Below are positions 42,995 through 51,844 of a stretch of 64,000 bases of DNA, one piece after another. A program made the position numbers and the translations under genes. The DNA is from Fusobacterium sp. JB019. GTDB lineage: Bacteria; Fusobacteriota; Fusobacteriia; Fusobacteriales; Fusobacteriaceae. The stretch covers positions 1-64,000 of the forward strand of contig JAUTCN010000008.1 in NCBI GenBank assembly GCA_030673965.1, read 5' to 3'. Below the pieces are notes generated by a model. It saw only the letters and a list, made by a program, of their open reading frames with translations. It did no database searches and was not told the origin of the DNA. Positions within the stretch are counted from its first letter, which is position 1, and each line of letters starts with the position of its first letter.

Positions 42995-43543
42995 ATGTCA
43001 AAAGTAATATTATTAAGTGGAAGTCCAAATCCAAAAGGAAATACTATGCAAGTTTTAGATGAATGTGCAAAAGTTATAGAAAATAATGGAGTAGAAGCTG
43101 AAGTTATATCTATTGCAGGAATGAGAATTAAAGATTCTATGGATGTAGATGGTGGATATAACGATGGATTTGAAGAAATTATAGAAAAAATAAAGAAAGC
43201 AGAAGGATTAATATTAGCTTCACCTGTATATTGGGGGACTGCTAGAGCAGAAATGATGACAGCTATTCAAAGAATAGCAATGGCATCTTTAAAGGATAAT
43301 AAATTTTTATCAAGAAAAGTTGGAGGACCAATAGCTATAGCTCGTCGTGGAGGACATACTTCAACTTTACAAGAAATGTTGATGTTCTATCTATATAATG
43401 ATATGATAGTTCCTGGATCAACATATTGGAATATTGTTTTTGGAAGAACTCCTGGAGAAGCATTGAAAGATGAAGAGGGAATGGGTACAGTAAAACGTTT
43501 TTCTGAAAATGTAGCATTTTTAGTAAAAAAATTATATGATTAA
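42995..43543 (+). CDS. NAD(P)H-dependent FMN reductase/flavodoxin-like protein
   Basis: A 182-residue flavoprotein of the FMN reductase (iron-sulfur flavoprotein-like) family. It opens with VILLSGSPNPKGNT, the FMN-phosphate loop S-P-x3-GNT, and has LILASPVYWGTARAEMMTAIQR, the isoalloxazine-contacting loop. The cluster-binding cysteines of iron-sulfur flavoproteins are absent near the N-terminal loop, so a plain NAD(P)H:FMN or quinone reductase is more likely. SD AAGGAGG. It is followed by ywbE after 18 nt. Confidence 0.8.
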   Translation: MSKVILLSGSPNPKGNTMQVLDECAKVIENNGVEAEVISIAGMRIKDSMDVDGGYNDGFEEIIEKIKKAEGLILASPVYWGTARAEMMTAIQRIAMASLKDNKFLSRKVGGPIAIARRGGHTSTLQEMLMFYLYNDMIVPGSTYWNIVFGRTPGEALKDEEGMGTVKRFSENVAFLVKKLYD

Positions 43544-43561
43544 TAAAAAATAGGGGGAAAA

Positions 43562-43756
43562 GTGAGCGGGAAAATAAGAGCAAATATAAAGCCAGGATTA
43601 AGAGTAAAGGTTGTTAAAAAAGAAGATCAAAGAACAGGAAAATTAACAGAGGGTATAGTAAAAGATTTGCTAACTAAATCTCCAAAGCATCCCCACGGAA
43701 TAAAAGTTAGACTTGAAGATGGAGTAGTAGGAAGAGTTCAAGAGATAATTGGGTAG
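43562..43756 (+). CDS. ywbE: YwbE-family protein
   Basis: A 64-residue protein matching YwbE (DUF2196): IKPGLRVKVVKKEDQRTGKLTEGIVKDLLT, then KSPKHPHGIKVRLEDGVVGRVQEI. This small KOW-like beta protein is widespread; its role is unknown. Start is GTG, 5 nt after AGGGGGA. It is in a short operon with the FMN reductase-like gene. Confidence 0.88.
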   Translation: MSGKIRANIKPGLRVKVVKKEDQRTGKLTEGIVKDLLTKSPKHPHGIKVRLEDGVVGRVQEIIG

Positions 43757-43897
43757 ATTTATGCTATTTATTTGGCTAAGAGTAAACCATTTTTGTAATT
43801 ATCAAAAACTTAAATTGATTTATTTTTGATAAGGGTCTATAATTCATACAAAATAAAGATTTATTTTAATTTTTTACAGATTTTAAGGAGGCATAAT

Positions 43898-44131
43898 ATG
43901 GGAATTAAATTTGATTTTGTAGAAAAATTAGGGAATATTGGACAAGGCTCTAAAGGTTGGAAAAAGGAAGTAAATCTTATTTCTTGGAATTCAAGAAAAG
44001 CTAAATTAGATATAAGAGATTGGGATGAAACTCATGAAAAAATGGGGAAAGGTCTTACATTAAGCAAAGAAGAAGCTAAAAATTTAAGAGATTTTCTTAA
44101 TGCAATTGATTTAGATAGTTTAGACTTTTAA
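43898..44131 (+). CDS. YdbC/PC4-like single-stranded nucleic-acid-binding protein
   Basis: A 77-residue protein of the PC4/YdbC family: EVNLISWNSRKAKLDIRDWDETHEKMGKGLTLSKEEAKNLRDFL. These small dimers bind single-stranded DNA or RNA. The frame is open for 24 codons upstream, but a strong SD (AAGGAGG, 7 nt spacing) marks this ATG. It ends at a strong terminator. Confidence 0.85.
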   Translation: MGIKFDFVEKLGNIGQGSKGWKKEVNLISWNSRKAKLDIRDWDETHEKMGKGLTLSKEEAKNLRDFLNAIDLDSLDF

Positions 44132-44159
44132 AAAAATGTTTATAAACACCAGTTTTAGG

Positions 44160-44284
44160 TATAGAAAAAGCCCCTGCTTTTATTAGAAAAGCAGGGGCTT
44201 TTAATAAGGGTATATATATTTTATCTATGACGCCTAGCCATAAATCTTTCAGACATAATTTTGGGTTAATTTTTGAGCCCATCT
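44160..44284 (-). ncRNA. Candidate minus-strand small RNA
   Basis: An extended -10 box TGGTATACT on the minus strand (44299-44291) predicts a start near 44284. Reading left, a GGGCTC/ACCC mini-stem, a GCTAGGC-containing segment and then the strong GC-rich terminator (44166-44204) follow, giving a transcript of about 125 nt. A 67-codon ORF crosses this region but runs through the terminator into the PC4-like gene and is not convincing. Otherwise 44205-44428 is A+T-rich with no gene. Confidence 0.4.
44166..44204. terminator. Bidirectional intrinsic terminator
   Basis: AAAAGCCCCTGCTTTT / AAAAGCAGGGGCTTTT, a 16-bp perfect stem with 5-nt loop. It ends the YdbC gene on the plus strand and could also end a minus-strand RNA. 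Confidence 0.92.
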
Positions 44285-44428
44285 TTATTAAGTATACCAC
44301 ATAAAATTAAAAAATTCTTAAAAAAAATAGAATTTTTCTAAGAATTTTAAAATATATATTTCTTCTTTTGTATTAAGAATGGTTTTTTCTAAAACTATAT
44401 AAAAAAAACAAATACATCAAATTAAAAA

Positions 44429-45097
44429 TTATTTATCTTTTTTAAAAGTAAGGTACCAATCAAGAGAATTATACTCATCAGATTTAGCTTTTTCAGCTAT
44501 AGCATCTGCTTCTTTTTTACTTTCAGGTAAATGAATAATAACGTCATCTCCAGGAGTCCAATTACAAGGAGTGGCTATATTTTGTTCATCTACTTTTTGT
44601 AAAGACATTAAAGTTCTTTTTATTTCCTCAAAATTTCTTCCTGTTGAAGCAGGATAGAAAAGAATAGTTCTAACTATAGCATTTGGATCAATTATAAATA
44701 CTGCTCTTACTGTTTGAGTATTTGCTGCACTAGGATGTAACATTCCATACAACTTAGAAACTTTCATGCTAATATCTGCAATTACAGGGAAATTAACCTT
44801 TTGTCCCTTGTAATCTCCATATTCCATGTTTTCAATACTTCTAAGCCAAGCTATATGACTTGAAAGTGAATCTATTGAAAGCCCAATAAGCTCAGTATTT
44901 ATTTCTTTAAATTCTTTTTCCATAATAGCAAATCTCATAAATTCTGTTGTACAAACAGGTGTAAAGTCTGCTGGATGTGAAAAAAGGATTACCCATTTGC
45001 CTGAAAAATCATCAGGGAAATTGATTTTACCATTTGTTGTCATAGCTCTAAATGATGGAGCTTTTTCTCCTATTAAAGGAATTCTTATATCGTCCAT
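44429..45097 (-). CDS. Peroxiredoxin, Prx6 (1-Cys) type
   Basis: A 222-residue thiol peroxidase that reduces hydrogen peroxide and organic peroxides. The active site is PADFTPVCTTE with peroxidatic Cys49; the length and the extended C-terminal domain (CNWTPGDDVII and DWYLTFKK) are those of the Prx6 group. A second Cys lies in ATPCNW but is not at the usual resolving position, though it could serve in archaeal-type 2-Cys chemistry. SD AGGAGG. Monocistronic, divergent from the amidohydrolase gene. Confidence 0.9.
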   Translation of the reverse strand: MDDIRIPLIGEKAPSFRAMTTNGKINFPDDFSGKWVILFSHPADFTPVCTTEFMRFAIMEKEFKEINTELIGLSIDSLSSHIAWLRSIENMEYGDYKGQKVNFPVIADISMKVSKLYGMLHPSAANTQTVRAVFIIDPNAIVRTILFYPASTGRNFEEIKRTLMSLQKVDEQNIATPCNWTPGDDVIIHLPESKKEADAIAEKAKSDEYNSLDWYLTFKKDK

Positions 45098-45196
45098 ATG
45101 TTCCTCCTAAATTTTGCTTAAATTAAGTTGTAACTATAAATATTAGACGATAAAAAAATTAATTTGTTTAAAAAATTTCAATATAAATGAAAGCAG

Positions 45197-45225
45197 TTGA
45201 CAAAAAGCTTTAAAGATACTATACA
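45197..45225 (+). promoter_or_regulatory. Promoter of the M20 amidohydrolase gene
   Basis: TTGACA (45197-45202), 17-bp spacer, TATACA (45220-45225), about 50 nt before the ATG. Confidence 0.75.
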
Positions 45226-45276
45226 TAAAGTAGATAATAATTGTAAAATATGAAAGGAGAATAAAGGAGGGTGGAA

Positions 45277-46437
45277 ATGATAAAACATAAGGCAAAAGAA
45301 TATAAAGATTATGTAATTTCTTTGAGAAGAGAAATACATATGAATCCAGAACTAGCATGGGAAGAAAAGGAAACATCCAAACTTATAGAAAGAGAACTAA
45401 AGAAGATGAATATTCCTTATGAAAAAATGGCAAAATATGGAATAGTGGGAGAAATTATTGGAAAAAGTGAAGGGAAATGTATTCTTTTAAGAGCTGATAT
45501 GGATGGAATTCCAGTTGAAGAAAGAACGGGAGTGGATTATAAATCTAAAAATAGAGGGGTTATGCATGCTTGCGGTCACGATGGGCATACAGCTCAATTA
45601 TTAGGAGCTTTAAAAATTTTAAATGAAATGAAAGACAAAATAAAAGGAAAAATTAGATTTGCGTTTCAACCAGCAGAAGAAGTAGGACAAGGGTCTATAA
45701 AAATGATTCAAGAGGGAGTATTAAAAGGTGTAGATTCAGCTTTTACAATTCATTTATGGGGAGATCTTCCAGTTGGAAAAGTTTCAATAGAACCTGGTCC
45801 AAGAATGGCTTCAGCAGATAATTTTGAAATAAGAATTATAGGAAAGGGAGGACATGGTTCCATGCCTCATCAATGTATAGATCCTATAATTGTAGGCTCT
45901 ACAATTGTAACAACTATTCAATCTATAACTAGTAGAGAAGTCAATCCAAATGAATCTGTAGTAATAACTGTGGGAAGTTTTAATGCAGGAAATACTCATA
46001 ATGTAATTTCAAATGAAGCAAATTTAAAAGGTACTTCAAGATGTTTTAATAATGAATTAAGAAAAGAAGTTCCTGAAAAAATAGAAAGAATAGTTAGAAA
46101 TGTTTGTGATGCATATAGAGCAAGATATATTATGAATTATGATTTTTATCCAGCTCCAGTAATAAATGATGAAAAATGTTCAAAAATAGCTAGAAATTCA
46201 GTTATAAAATTATTAGGAAAAGAAGGAATTGAAAGATTAGAAAAAGTAACAACTGCAGAGGATTTTTCAGGATATTTAAGAAAAGTTCCTGGAATGCTTG
46301 CTTTTGTAGGAGTTAAGAATCCAGAAAAATCTTGTATCTATCCTCACCATCATCCTAAATTTAATTTAGACGAAGATGCTCTTGAGATAGGAACTGCTTT
46401 ATATGCTCAATATGCAATAGATTATTTAAATAATTAA
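45277..46437 (+). CDS. M20-family amidohydrolase
   Basis: A 386-residue zinc-dependent peptidase/amidohydrolase of the M20D group (hippurate hydrolase, N-acyl-amino-acid deacylase, IAA-amino-acid hydrolase). Metal-site strings are RADMDGIPVEE, MHACGHDGHTA and AEEVGQGS; the closing HHHPKFNLDEDAL is also characteristic. The dimerisation insert (about 180-290) has GKGGHGSMPHQCIDP. It hydrolyses N-acylated amino acids or small peptides; the exact substrate is unknown. ATG 45277 is chosen, 6 nt after AAAGGAGG; a GTG two codons upstream overlaps the SD. Confidence 0.88.
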   Translation: MIKHKAKEYKDYVISLRREIHMNPELAWEEKETSKLIERELKKMNIPYEKMAKYGIVGEIIGKSEGKCILLRADMDGIPVEERTGVDYKSKNRGVMHACGHDGHTAQLLGALKILNEMKDKIKGKIRFAFQPAEEVGQGSIKMIQEGVLKGVDSAFTIHLWGDLPVGKVSIEPGPRMASADNFEIRIIGKGGHGSMPHQCIDPIIVGSTIVTTIQSITSREVNPNESVVITVGSFNAGNTHNVISNEANLKGTSRCFNNELRKEVPEKIERIVRNVCDAYRARYIMNYDFYPAPVINDEKCSKIARNSVIKLLGKEGIERLEKVTTAEDFSGYLRKVPGMLAFVGVKNPEKSCIYPHHHPKFNLDEDALEIGTALYAQYAIDYLNN

Positions 46438-46450
46438 AAATCAGTAAATT

Positions 46451-46486
46451 AAAGTACCTATAATTATTTTATAGGTACTTTTTTAT
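46451..46486 (+). terminator. Intrinsic terminator of the amidohydrolase gene
   Basis: AAAGTACCTATAA / TTATAGGTACTTT with a short T/A loop and a TTTTT tail. Confidence 0.9.
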
Positions 46487-46515
46487 TGACAAATTATAAG
46501 GAAAAAGGTTATGAT
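46486..46515 (+). promoter_or_regulatory. Promoter of the EamA transporter gene
   Basis: TTGACA (46486-46491), 18-bp spacer, TATGAT (46510-46515), immediately after the terminator. Confidence 0.65.
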
Positions 46516-46546
46516 ATCTTCTAACACTTAAGGAAGAGGAGAGTTT

Positions 46547-47434
46547 ATGAAAACTAAGAAGATAGCAGGAAATATAGCAGGATTTACAACAGTATTTTTT
46601 TGGGGAATAACTTATATTTCAACAAAAGTTTTATTAGAAGTTTTTAATCCAGTGGAAATATTGTTTACAAGATTTTTAATGGGGCTGATATTTTTAGTTC
46701 TTTTATATCCAAAACCTTTAAAAATAAAAGATAAAAAACAAGAAATATATTTTGCTTTAGCAGGAATTACAGGAGTAACCTTATTTTATTTATTAGAAAA
46801 TATAGCTTTAACTTATACCATGGCTTCAAATGTTGGAGTAATAAGTGCGCTAGCTCCATTTTTTACAGGAATAATAGGTTATATTTTTATGAAAAACAAA
46901 GAAAAATTAACTAAGAATTTTTTCATAGGTTTTGTATTAGCTTTGATAGGGGTGGGACTTATAAGTTTTAATGGAGCCACAACTTTTAAGGTTAATCCTG
47001 TTGGAGATTTATTAGCAGTATCTTCTGTTATTATTTGGGGAATATATGGAAATTTAACAAGAAAATTAGGAAGCTATGGATATAATACAATTCAAGTAAC
47101 AAGAAGAACTTTTATTTATGGAATTATATTTATGCTACCAGCTTTGAAGTTTTTTGATTTTAATGTGCAAATTAGTGATTTATTACAATATAAATATTTA
47201 TTTAATATGGTGTTTTTAGGATTAGGAGCTTCAGCAATTTGTTTTGTAACTTGGAATTATACAGTTAAAGTGTTAGGGGCAGTTAAAGCTAGTTTATTTA
47301 TATACTTAATCCCAATTATTACAGTAATTACTTCTTTTATATTTTTAAATGAAAGATTAACATGGATGTCATTTTTTGGAATTATATTTGCTATATTAGG
47401 ACTAATGATTTCTAACAAAAAAGAAAAGCTTTAA
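46547..47434 (+). CDS. EamA-family (DMT) metabolite exporter
   Basis: A 295-residue membrane protein with ten hydrophobic segments in two EamA halves. The first half begins AGFTTVFFWGITYISTKVLLEVFNPVEILFTRF, the usual EamA opening, and the second begins GDLLAVSSVIIWGIYGNLTRKL. The end FLNERLTWMSFFGIIFAILGLMISNKK also fits. Family members export amino acids, nucleosides or other metabolites; the substrate is not predictable. SD AGGAGAG. Likely monocistronic. Confidence 0.85.
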   Translation: MKTKKIAGNIAGFTTVFFWGITYISTKVLLEVFNPVEILFTRFLMGLIFLVLLYPKPLKIKDKKQEIYFALAGITGVTLFYLLENIALTYTMASNVGVISALAPFFTGIIGYIFMKNKEKLTKNFFIGFVLALIGVGLISFNGATTFKVNPVGDLLAVSSVIIWGIYGNLTRKLGSYGYNTIQVTRRTFIYGIIFMLPALKFFDFNVQISDLLQYKYLFNMVFLGLGASAICFVTWNYTVKVLGAVKASLFIYLIPIITVITSFIFLNERLTWMSFFGIIFAILGLMISNKKEKL

Positions 47435-47491
47435 AAATAAAGGAATAAAGGTTATAATTAAGGTGTATCACTTTTATAAAGGAGAAAAGTT

Positions 47492-50212
47492 ATGGGACTA
47501 AATATTAGAAATAGAAAATTATTTTATAGTTTTGTTACTATCCTTTTTTTGATGTTTTTTAAAATAAATCATGCTCAGGAAATAAATATAGGCTATTTAG
47601 ATTTTAATAATTTTGTAGTTTATGATGAAGATGGTTTTAGGTCAGGTTATGTAGGAGAACTTTTTAATAATTTAGAAAAATCATCAAAAACACATTACAA
47701 TTTAACCTATGGAACATGGAGAGAATTAGAAAAAAAACTAGATAATAAAGAATTAGATATTATTTTAGCAGGAAGGAAAGACAAGAAAAGATTAGAAAAA
47801 TATGAATACTCTAATTTAGATATAGGAGTATCCAAGGGTATAATATATAGCTTACCAGATTCAGATTATTTCTATGATGATTTTTCAAAATATGAAAATA
47901 AGACTATAGGATACTATTGTCCTTCTTTAGTTGCTGATTTTAGAGAATATTTAAAAGAAAAGAAAATTAACTGTAAAGAAAAACAGTATTTTAGTAAAAA
48001 TGAATTAAGAAAAGCTTTAGATAATAAAGAAGTAGACTTAATAATTATAGAATATATGAGATATGATAATGAATTAAAAAAAGTGGGAGAGTTTTCAACA
48101 AGACCTTTATTTGCAATTTCTTTAAAGGATTCAAGTGCTATGGAAAATTTCAATAAAGATTATGAGAAATTATTTATGAAAAAATATAATATCAGATCAT
48201 ATCTTTATGAAAAATATTATAAATCAAATGTTAAAAATAAATTTGTATTAACAAGAAAAGAATATGAATATTTAAATAAACTAGATAAGATAACAGTTGC
48301 AGTAAGAGATATGAAGCCTTTAAATTGGAAAGATAAAATAACAGGGAAGCCTACAGGGGTTTATATAAATGCTTTAAGAGAAATAGGAAATATGCTTAAA
48401 ATTGATATTGAATTCATATTGATAAATAAAGATATGGATAAAAATGAAATACTTGAAAAATATGATTATTTTTTAGATTCTATTAAAGAATTATCTAAAG
48501 ATAAGGAAGATTTTTTTACTGAAGATAGTATTTTTAAAATTAATTATGTTTATATAAAGGATAGAAATAATAATATTGATTTTGTAAAAAATCTTAATGT
48601 AGGAATGTTAAATAGTAATAAAGAAATTAGTAAAGCGATAAAGAAAAAAAATAAAAATTATAAAATTTTTTATTTTGAAGATGCTAAAAATATGGCAGAT
48701 GCAGTTGTAAGTGGTTCTATAGATAAAGCTTTAATTAATGAAATGAAAATTCCTTATTTATTTAAAGATTTAAAATATAAAGATCTAACGACTATTTATT
48801 TAGAAGATATTTATGGGAATTTAAAATTAGTTAGTAAAAATAATAATCATTTACTACAAAGTTCTATAAATAAAGTTATAAATTATTTAGGACAAGATAA
48901 AATATATAGGGTTGCTTTATCTAATTTAGATGTAAATGATAATAGTTCAGTTATAAGTAACTTCTTTGAAATTTATGGATTAAAAGTAGGAATAATTATT
49001 TTAATAATAGTTTTATGGTTATTAATTTTATATATTTTACAAAGAAATAGAATCTATAAAAAATTAAGTGAAGCTAAACAAGAGGCAGAATATGCAAATA
49101 AAGCTAAATCTAATTTTCTAGCTAGTATGTCCCATGATATGAAGACTCCAATAAGTTCAATAATGGGAATGTCAGATTTTGGATTAGAAGAATGTAAGGG
49201 AAAGGAATGTAAATCTTATTTTAAACAAATAAAAGAAAGTTCTCGTTATTTATTAACATTATTAAATGATATTTTAGATTTACAAAATATTGAAAATGAT
49301 AAAATTAATTTAGAATTAAAAAATGTTAATTTGAAAAAAATAATAGAAGATGTTGGAAAAGTTGCAGAATATAAGATTAAAGAGAAGGAAATAGAATTTC
49401 AAATTAAAAACTATAATGAAAATCATTTTATAAAAGTAGATGAAAAAAGATTAAAACAGATTATAATAAATGTTTTGAGTAATGCCATAAAGTATACACA
49501 TTTTCAAGGAACAATTAGATGGAGAAATTCATTAGAAATTAAAAAGAACGGGAATTATATTTATACTTGTATTATTGAAGATAATGGAATTGGAATAAGT
49601 GAAGAATTCCAAAAAAATATGATGTATAAATCATTTACTCAAGAATATAATAAATTACTTAATAATAAAGGCGGAACAGGATTAGGTTTATCCATAACTA
49701 AAAAAATATTAGATAATATAAATGGGACTATTGAATGTATTTCAGAAATAAATAAAGGAACAAAATTTATAATAACTATTCCTTTTGAAAGGGCAAACAA
49801 AAGTGAAGCTTTAAAGTTAAAGGAAGAAAGTGAAAAGATAGAAACTAGTTTAAAAAATAAAAAGATATTAATTTGTGAAGATATTGAAATTAATAGATTA
49901 ATACTTACAAAAATTTTAAATAGTTTAGGAATAATAGTAGAAGAAGCTGAAGACGGGAAAATAGCAGTTGAAAAGGCAAAAAAAAATAAATATGATGGGA
50001 TACTTATGGATATTAGAATGCCTGTTATGGATGGATTAGAAGCAGCTAGAAAAATAAGAGAATTTAATACAGAAATTCCGATTATAGCTATTTCAGCCAA
50101 TGTTTCTGAAGAGGATATAATTAAGTCTTTAGATTCAGGAATGGATGGTCATCTAGGTAAACCTATTGAAAAAAATAAATTAAAAAATATTTTAAAAAAA
50201 TATTTAAAATAA
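47492..50212 (+). CDS. BvgS/EvgS-like hybrid histidine kinase with two periplasmic binding domains
   Basis: A 906-residue membrane hybrid kinase. Order: signal peptide (1-28), two tandem family 3 solute-binding domains (about 30-245, then about 260-490), one transmembrane helix (about 498-518), HisKA with His548 in SMSHDMKTPISS, HATPase_c (IEDNGIGIS, GGTGLGLSI) and a receiver with Asp840 in LMDIRMP. This is the EvgS/BvgS venus-flytrap architecture without the PAS domain or C-terminal Hpt. It senses a small solute and hands phosphate to an unknown Hpt or regulator. SD AAGGAG. No response-regulator gene is adjacent. Confidence 0.88.
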   Translation: MGLNIRNRKLFYSFVTILFLMFFKINHAQEINIGYLDFNNFVVYDEDGFRSGYVGELFNNLEKSSKTHYNLTYGTWRELEKKLDNKELDIILAGRKDKKRLEKYEYSNLDIGVSKGIIYSLPDSDYFYDDFSKYENKTIGYYCPSLVADFREYLKEKKINCKEKQYFSKNELRKALDNKEVDLIIIEYMRYDNELKKVGEFSTRPLFAISLKDSSAMENFNKDYEKLFMKKYNIRSYLYEKYYKSNVKNKFVLTRKEYEYLNKLDKITVAVRDMKPLNWKDKITGKPTGVYINALREIGNMLKIDIEFILINKDMDKNEILEKYDYFLDSIKELSKDKEDFFTEDSIFKINYVYIKDRNNNIDFVKNLNVGMLNSNKEISKAIKKKNKNYKIFYFEDAKNMADAVVSGSIDKALINEMKIPYLFKDLKYKDLTTIYLEDIYGNLKLVSKNNNHLLQSSINKVINYLGQDKIYRVALSNLDVNDNSSVISNFFEIYGLKVGIIILIIVLWLLILYILQRNRIYKKLSEAKQEAEYANKAKSNFLASMSHDMKTPISSIMGMSDFGLEECKGKECKSYFKQIKESSRYLLTLLNDILDLQNIENDKINLELKNVNLKKIIEDVGKVAEYKIKEKEIEFQIKNYNENHFIKVDEKRLKQIIINVLSNAIKYTHFQGTIRWRNSLEIKKNGNYIYTCIIEDNGIGISEEFQKNMMYKSFTQEYNKLLNNKGGTGLGLSITKKILDNINGTIECISEINKGTKFIITIPFERANKSEALKLKEESEKIETSLKNKKILICEDIEINRLILTKILNSLGIIVEEAEDGKIAVEKAKKNKYDGILMDIRMPVMDGLEAARKIREFNTEIPIIAISANVSEEDIIKSLDSGMDGHLGKPIEKNKLKNILKKYLK

Positions 50213-50296
50213 AAAAATATAATAAAATTCTCTTTTAATTTACACTGTTCTGTATTATAATATGGGGTAGAAAATAGAGGTATAGGAGGAAAATAA

Positions 50297-50527
50297 ATGG
50301 AAAGTTTATTAACAGTGCTATTATTTATTTTTGCACTAGCATTGATAATTTTAGTTATTATTCAGCCTGATAGAAGTCATGGAATGTCAGGAAGTATGGG
50401 AATGGGAGGATCTAATACAGTTTTTGGAGTATCTAAAGATGGTGGTCCTTTAGCAAAAGCTACAAAAGTTGTAGCAGTATTATTTATAATTACAGCACTT
50501 TTATTGTATCTATACTCATCAAGATAA
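50297..50527 (+). CDS. secG: SecG, protein translocase subunit
   Basis: A 76-residue protein with two transmembrane helices (about 3-23 and 54-73) separated by a glycine/serine/methionine-rich loop (HGMSGSMGMGGSNTVFG), the SecG hallmark. It assists SecYE in protein export. SD AGGAGG. It is monocistronic, ending at a terminator. Confidence 0.93.
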   Translation: MESLLTVLLFIFALALIILVIIQPDRSHGMSGSMGMGGSNTVFGVSKDGGPLAKATKVVAVLFIITALLLYLYSSR

Positions 50528-50536
50528 AAACAATTG

Positions 50537-50565
50537 AAGACGTGTTATGTAGCACGTCTTTTTAA
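50537..50565 (+). terminator. Intrinsic terminator of secG
   Basis: AAGACGTG / CACGTCTT with an 8-nt loop and TTT tail, further extended by flanking CAATT / AATTG. Confidence 0.85.
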
Positions 50566-50600
50566 TTGATATTTATTTTAAGGTGGTGATGAAAATTAAA

Positions 50601-51830
50601 ATGCAAAACTTATTTCAGAATAATTATGAAAATGTAAAACCACTTTCAATGAAATTAAGACCTAAAGTTTTGGAAGAATTTATAGGACAAAAAAATTTAA
50701 TTGGAGAAAATAAAATCCTTACTAATATTATAAAAAGTGGGAATATTAGTAATATGATATTATTTGGACCACCAGGTTGTGGTAAGAGTTCTTTAGGTGA
50801 AATAATTTCAAATGAAATAAATTGTAATATAGAAAATATTAATGCAACTACAGCTAGTCTAAATGATATTAGAGAAATAGTAGTTAAGGCCAAAAAAGAA
50901 ATAGAACTATATAATAAAAGGACAGTTTTATTTTTAGACGAGATACATAGATTTAATAAAATGCAGCAAGATGCATTGCTTTCATATACTGAAACAGGTG
51001 TGCTGATTTTAATTGGAGCAACTACAGAAAATCCATACCATAATATTAATAACGCTCTTCTTTCAAGATGTTTAGTTTTTGAATTTAAAGCTCTTAACAG
51101 AAATGAAATAAAAGAAGTTTTAGTAAGAGGAGAAAAATATTTAAATAAAGAACTTCCTAGTAAAATAGAAGAAATCATATTAGATATTTCAAATGGAGAT
51201 AGTAGAATAGCTTTAAATTATTTAGAACTTTACGTAAATAATTCTAATAATGAAAATAGTGAAAATATAGAGGAAATATTTGCTAAAAGAAAGGCTTCTT
51301 TTCATAAGGAAGAAGATAAATATAATATAATTTCTGCAATGATAAAAAGTATAAGAGGAAGTGATCCAGATGCAGCTCTTTACTGGATGGGTAGACTTTT
51401 ATATGGTGGAGAAGATCCAAGGTACATAGCTAGAAGGTTAGTTATTTCAGCTAGTGAAGATATAGGGATGGCTAATCCAGAAGCTTTATTAATGGCAAAT
51501 GCAGCCTATGCAAGTTCTGAAAAAATAGGAATGCCTGAGGTAAGAATAATTCTTGCTCACGTAGTTGTATATTTAGCAATTTCAAGTAAAAGCAATTCAT
51601 GCTATAATGGAATAAATTCTGTTTTAGAAAATATTAAGGCAGGGGATATGCAAGAAGTTCCTATAAATATAAAGGATAAAAATATTGGATATAAATATCC
51701 TCATGATTATGAAGGAAATTTTGTACATCAAAAATATATGAATAAACACAAGGAATATTATAAACCAGGAAACAATAAGTATGAGAATCAAATTAGAGAA
51801 AAACTAGATAGATTATGGAAAAAAAGATAA
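50601..51830 (+). CDS. rarA: RarA/MgsA replication-associated AAA+ ATPase
   Basis: A 409-residue clamp-loader-like ATPase acting at stalled replication forks. It opens MQNLFQNNYENVKPLSMKLRP, the usual RarA start, followed by LEEFIGQKNL, Walker A FGPPGCGKSS, Walker B FLDEIHRFNKMQQD and sensor 1 GATTENP; the C-terminal half includes the tetramerisation region with GSDPDAALYWMGRLL and EDIGMANPEAL. The frame is open 18 nt further, with an ATG at 50589 inside the extended SD AAGGTGGTGAT; ATG 50601 fits homologues better. It heads an operon with hisS (14 nt) and aspS. Confidence 0.92.
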   Translation: MQNLFQNNYENVKPLSMKLRPKVLEEFIGQKNLIGENKILTNIIKSGNISNMILFGPPGCGKSSLGEIISNEINCNIENINATTASLNDIREIVVKAKKEIELYNKRTVLFLDEIHRFNKMQQDALLSYTETGVLILIGATTENPYHNINNALLSRCLVFEFKALNRNEIKEVLVRGEKYLNKELPSKIEEIILDISNGDSRIALNYLELYVNNSNNENSENIEEIFAKRKASFHKEEDKYNIISAMIKSIRGSDPDAALYWMGRLLYGGEDPRYIARRLVISASEDIGMANPEALLMANAAYASSEKIGMPEVRIILAHVVVYLAISSKSNSCYNGINSVLENIKAGDMQEVPINIKDKNIGYKYPHDYEGNFVHQKYMNKHKEYYKPGNNKYENQIREKLDRLWKKR

Positions 51831-51844
51831 TTTAGGAGGAAAAT

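Noticed and set aside
44097-44300. 67-codon minus-strand ORF
   Set aside because: It runs through the strong GC-rich terminator and into the antisense of the PC4-like gene; there is no good SD. The region is better explained as a noncoding RNA unit.
49639-50100. 153-codon minus-strand ORF inside the hybrid kinase
   Set aside because: Covers the conserved HATPase/receiver codons in antisense and lacks an SD; a shadow ORF despite its length.
50624-51178. 184-codon minus-strand ORF inside rarA
   Set aside because: Antisense to the conserved Walker A and B motifs, no SD or promoter; rarA is plainly the real gene.
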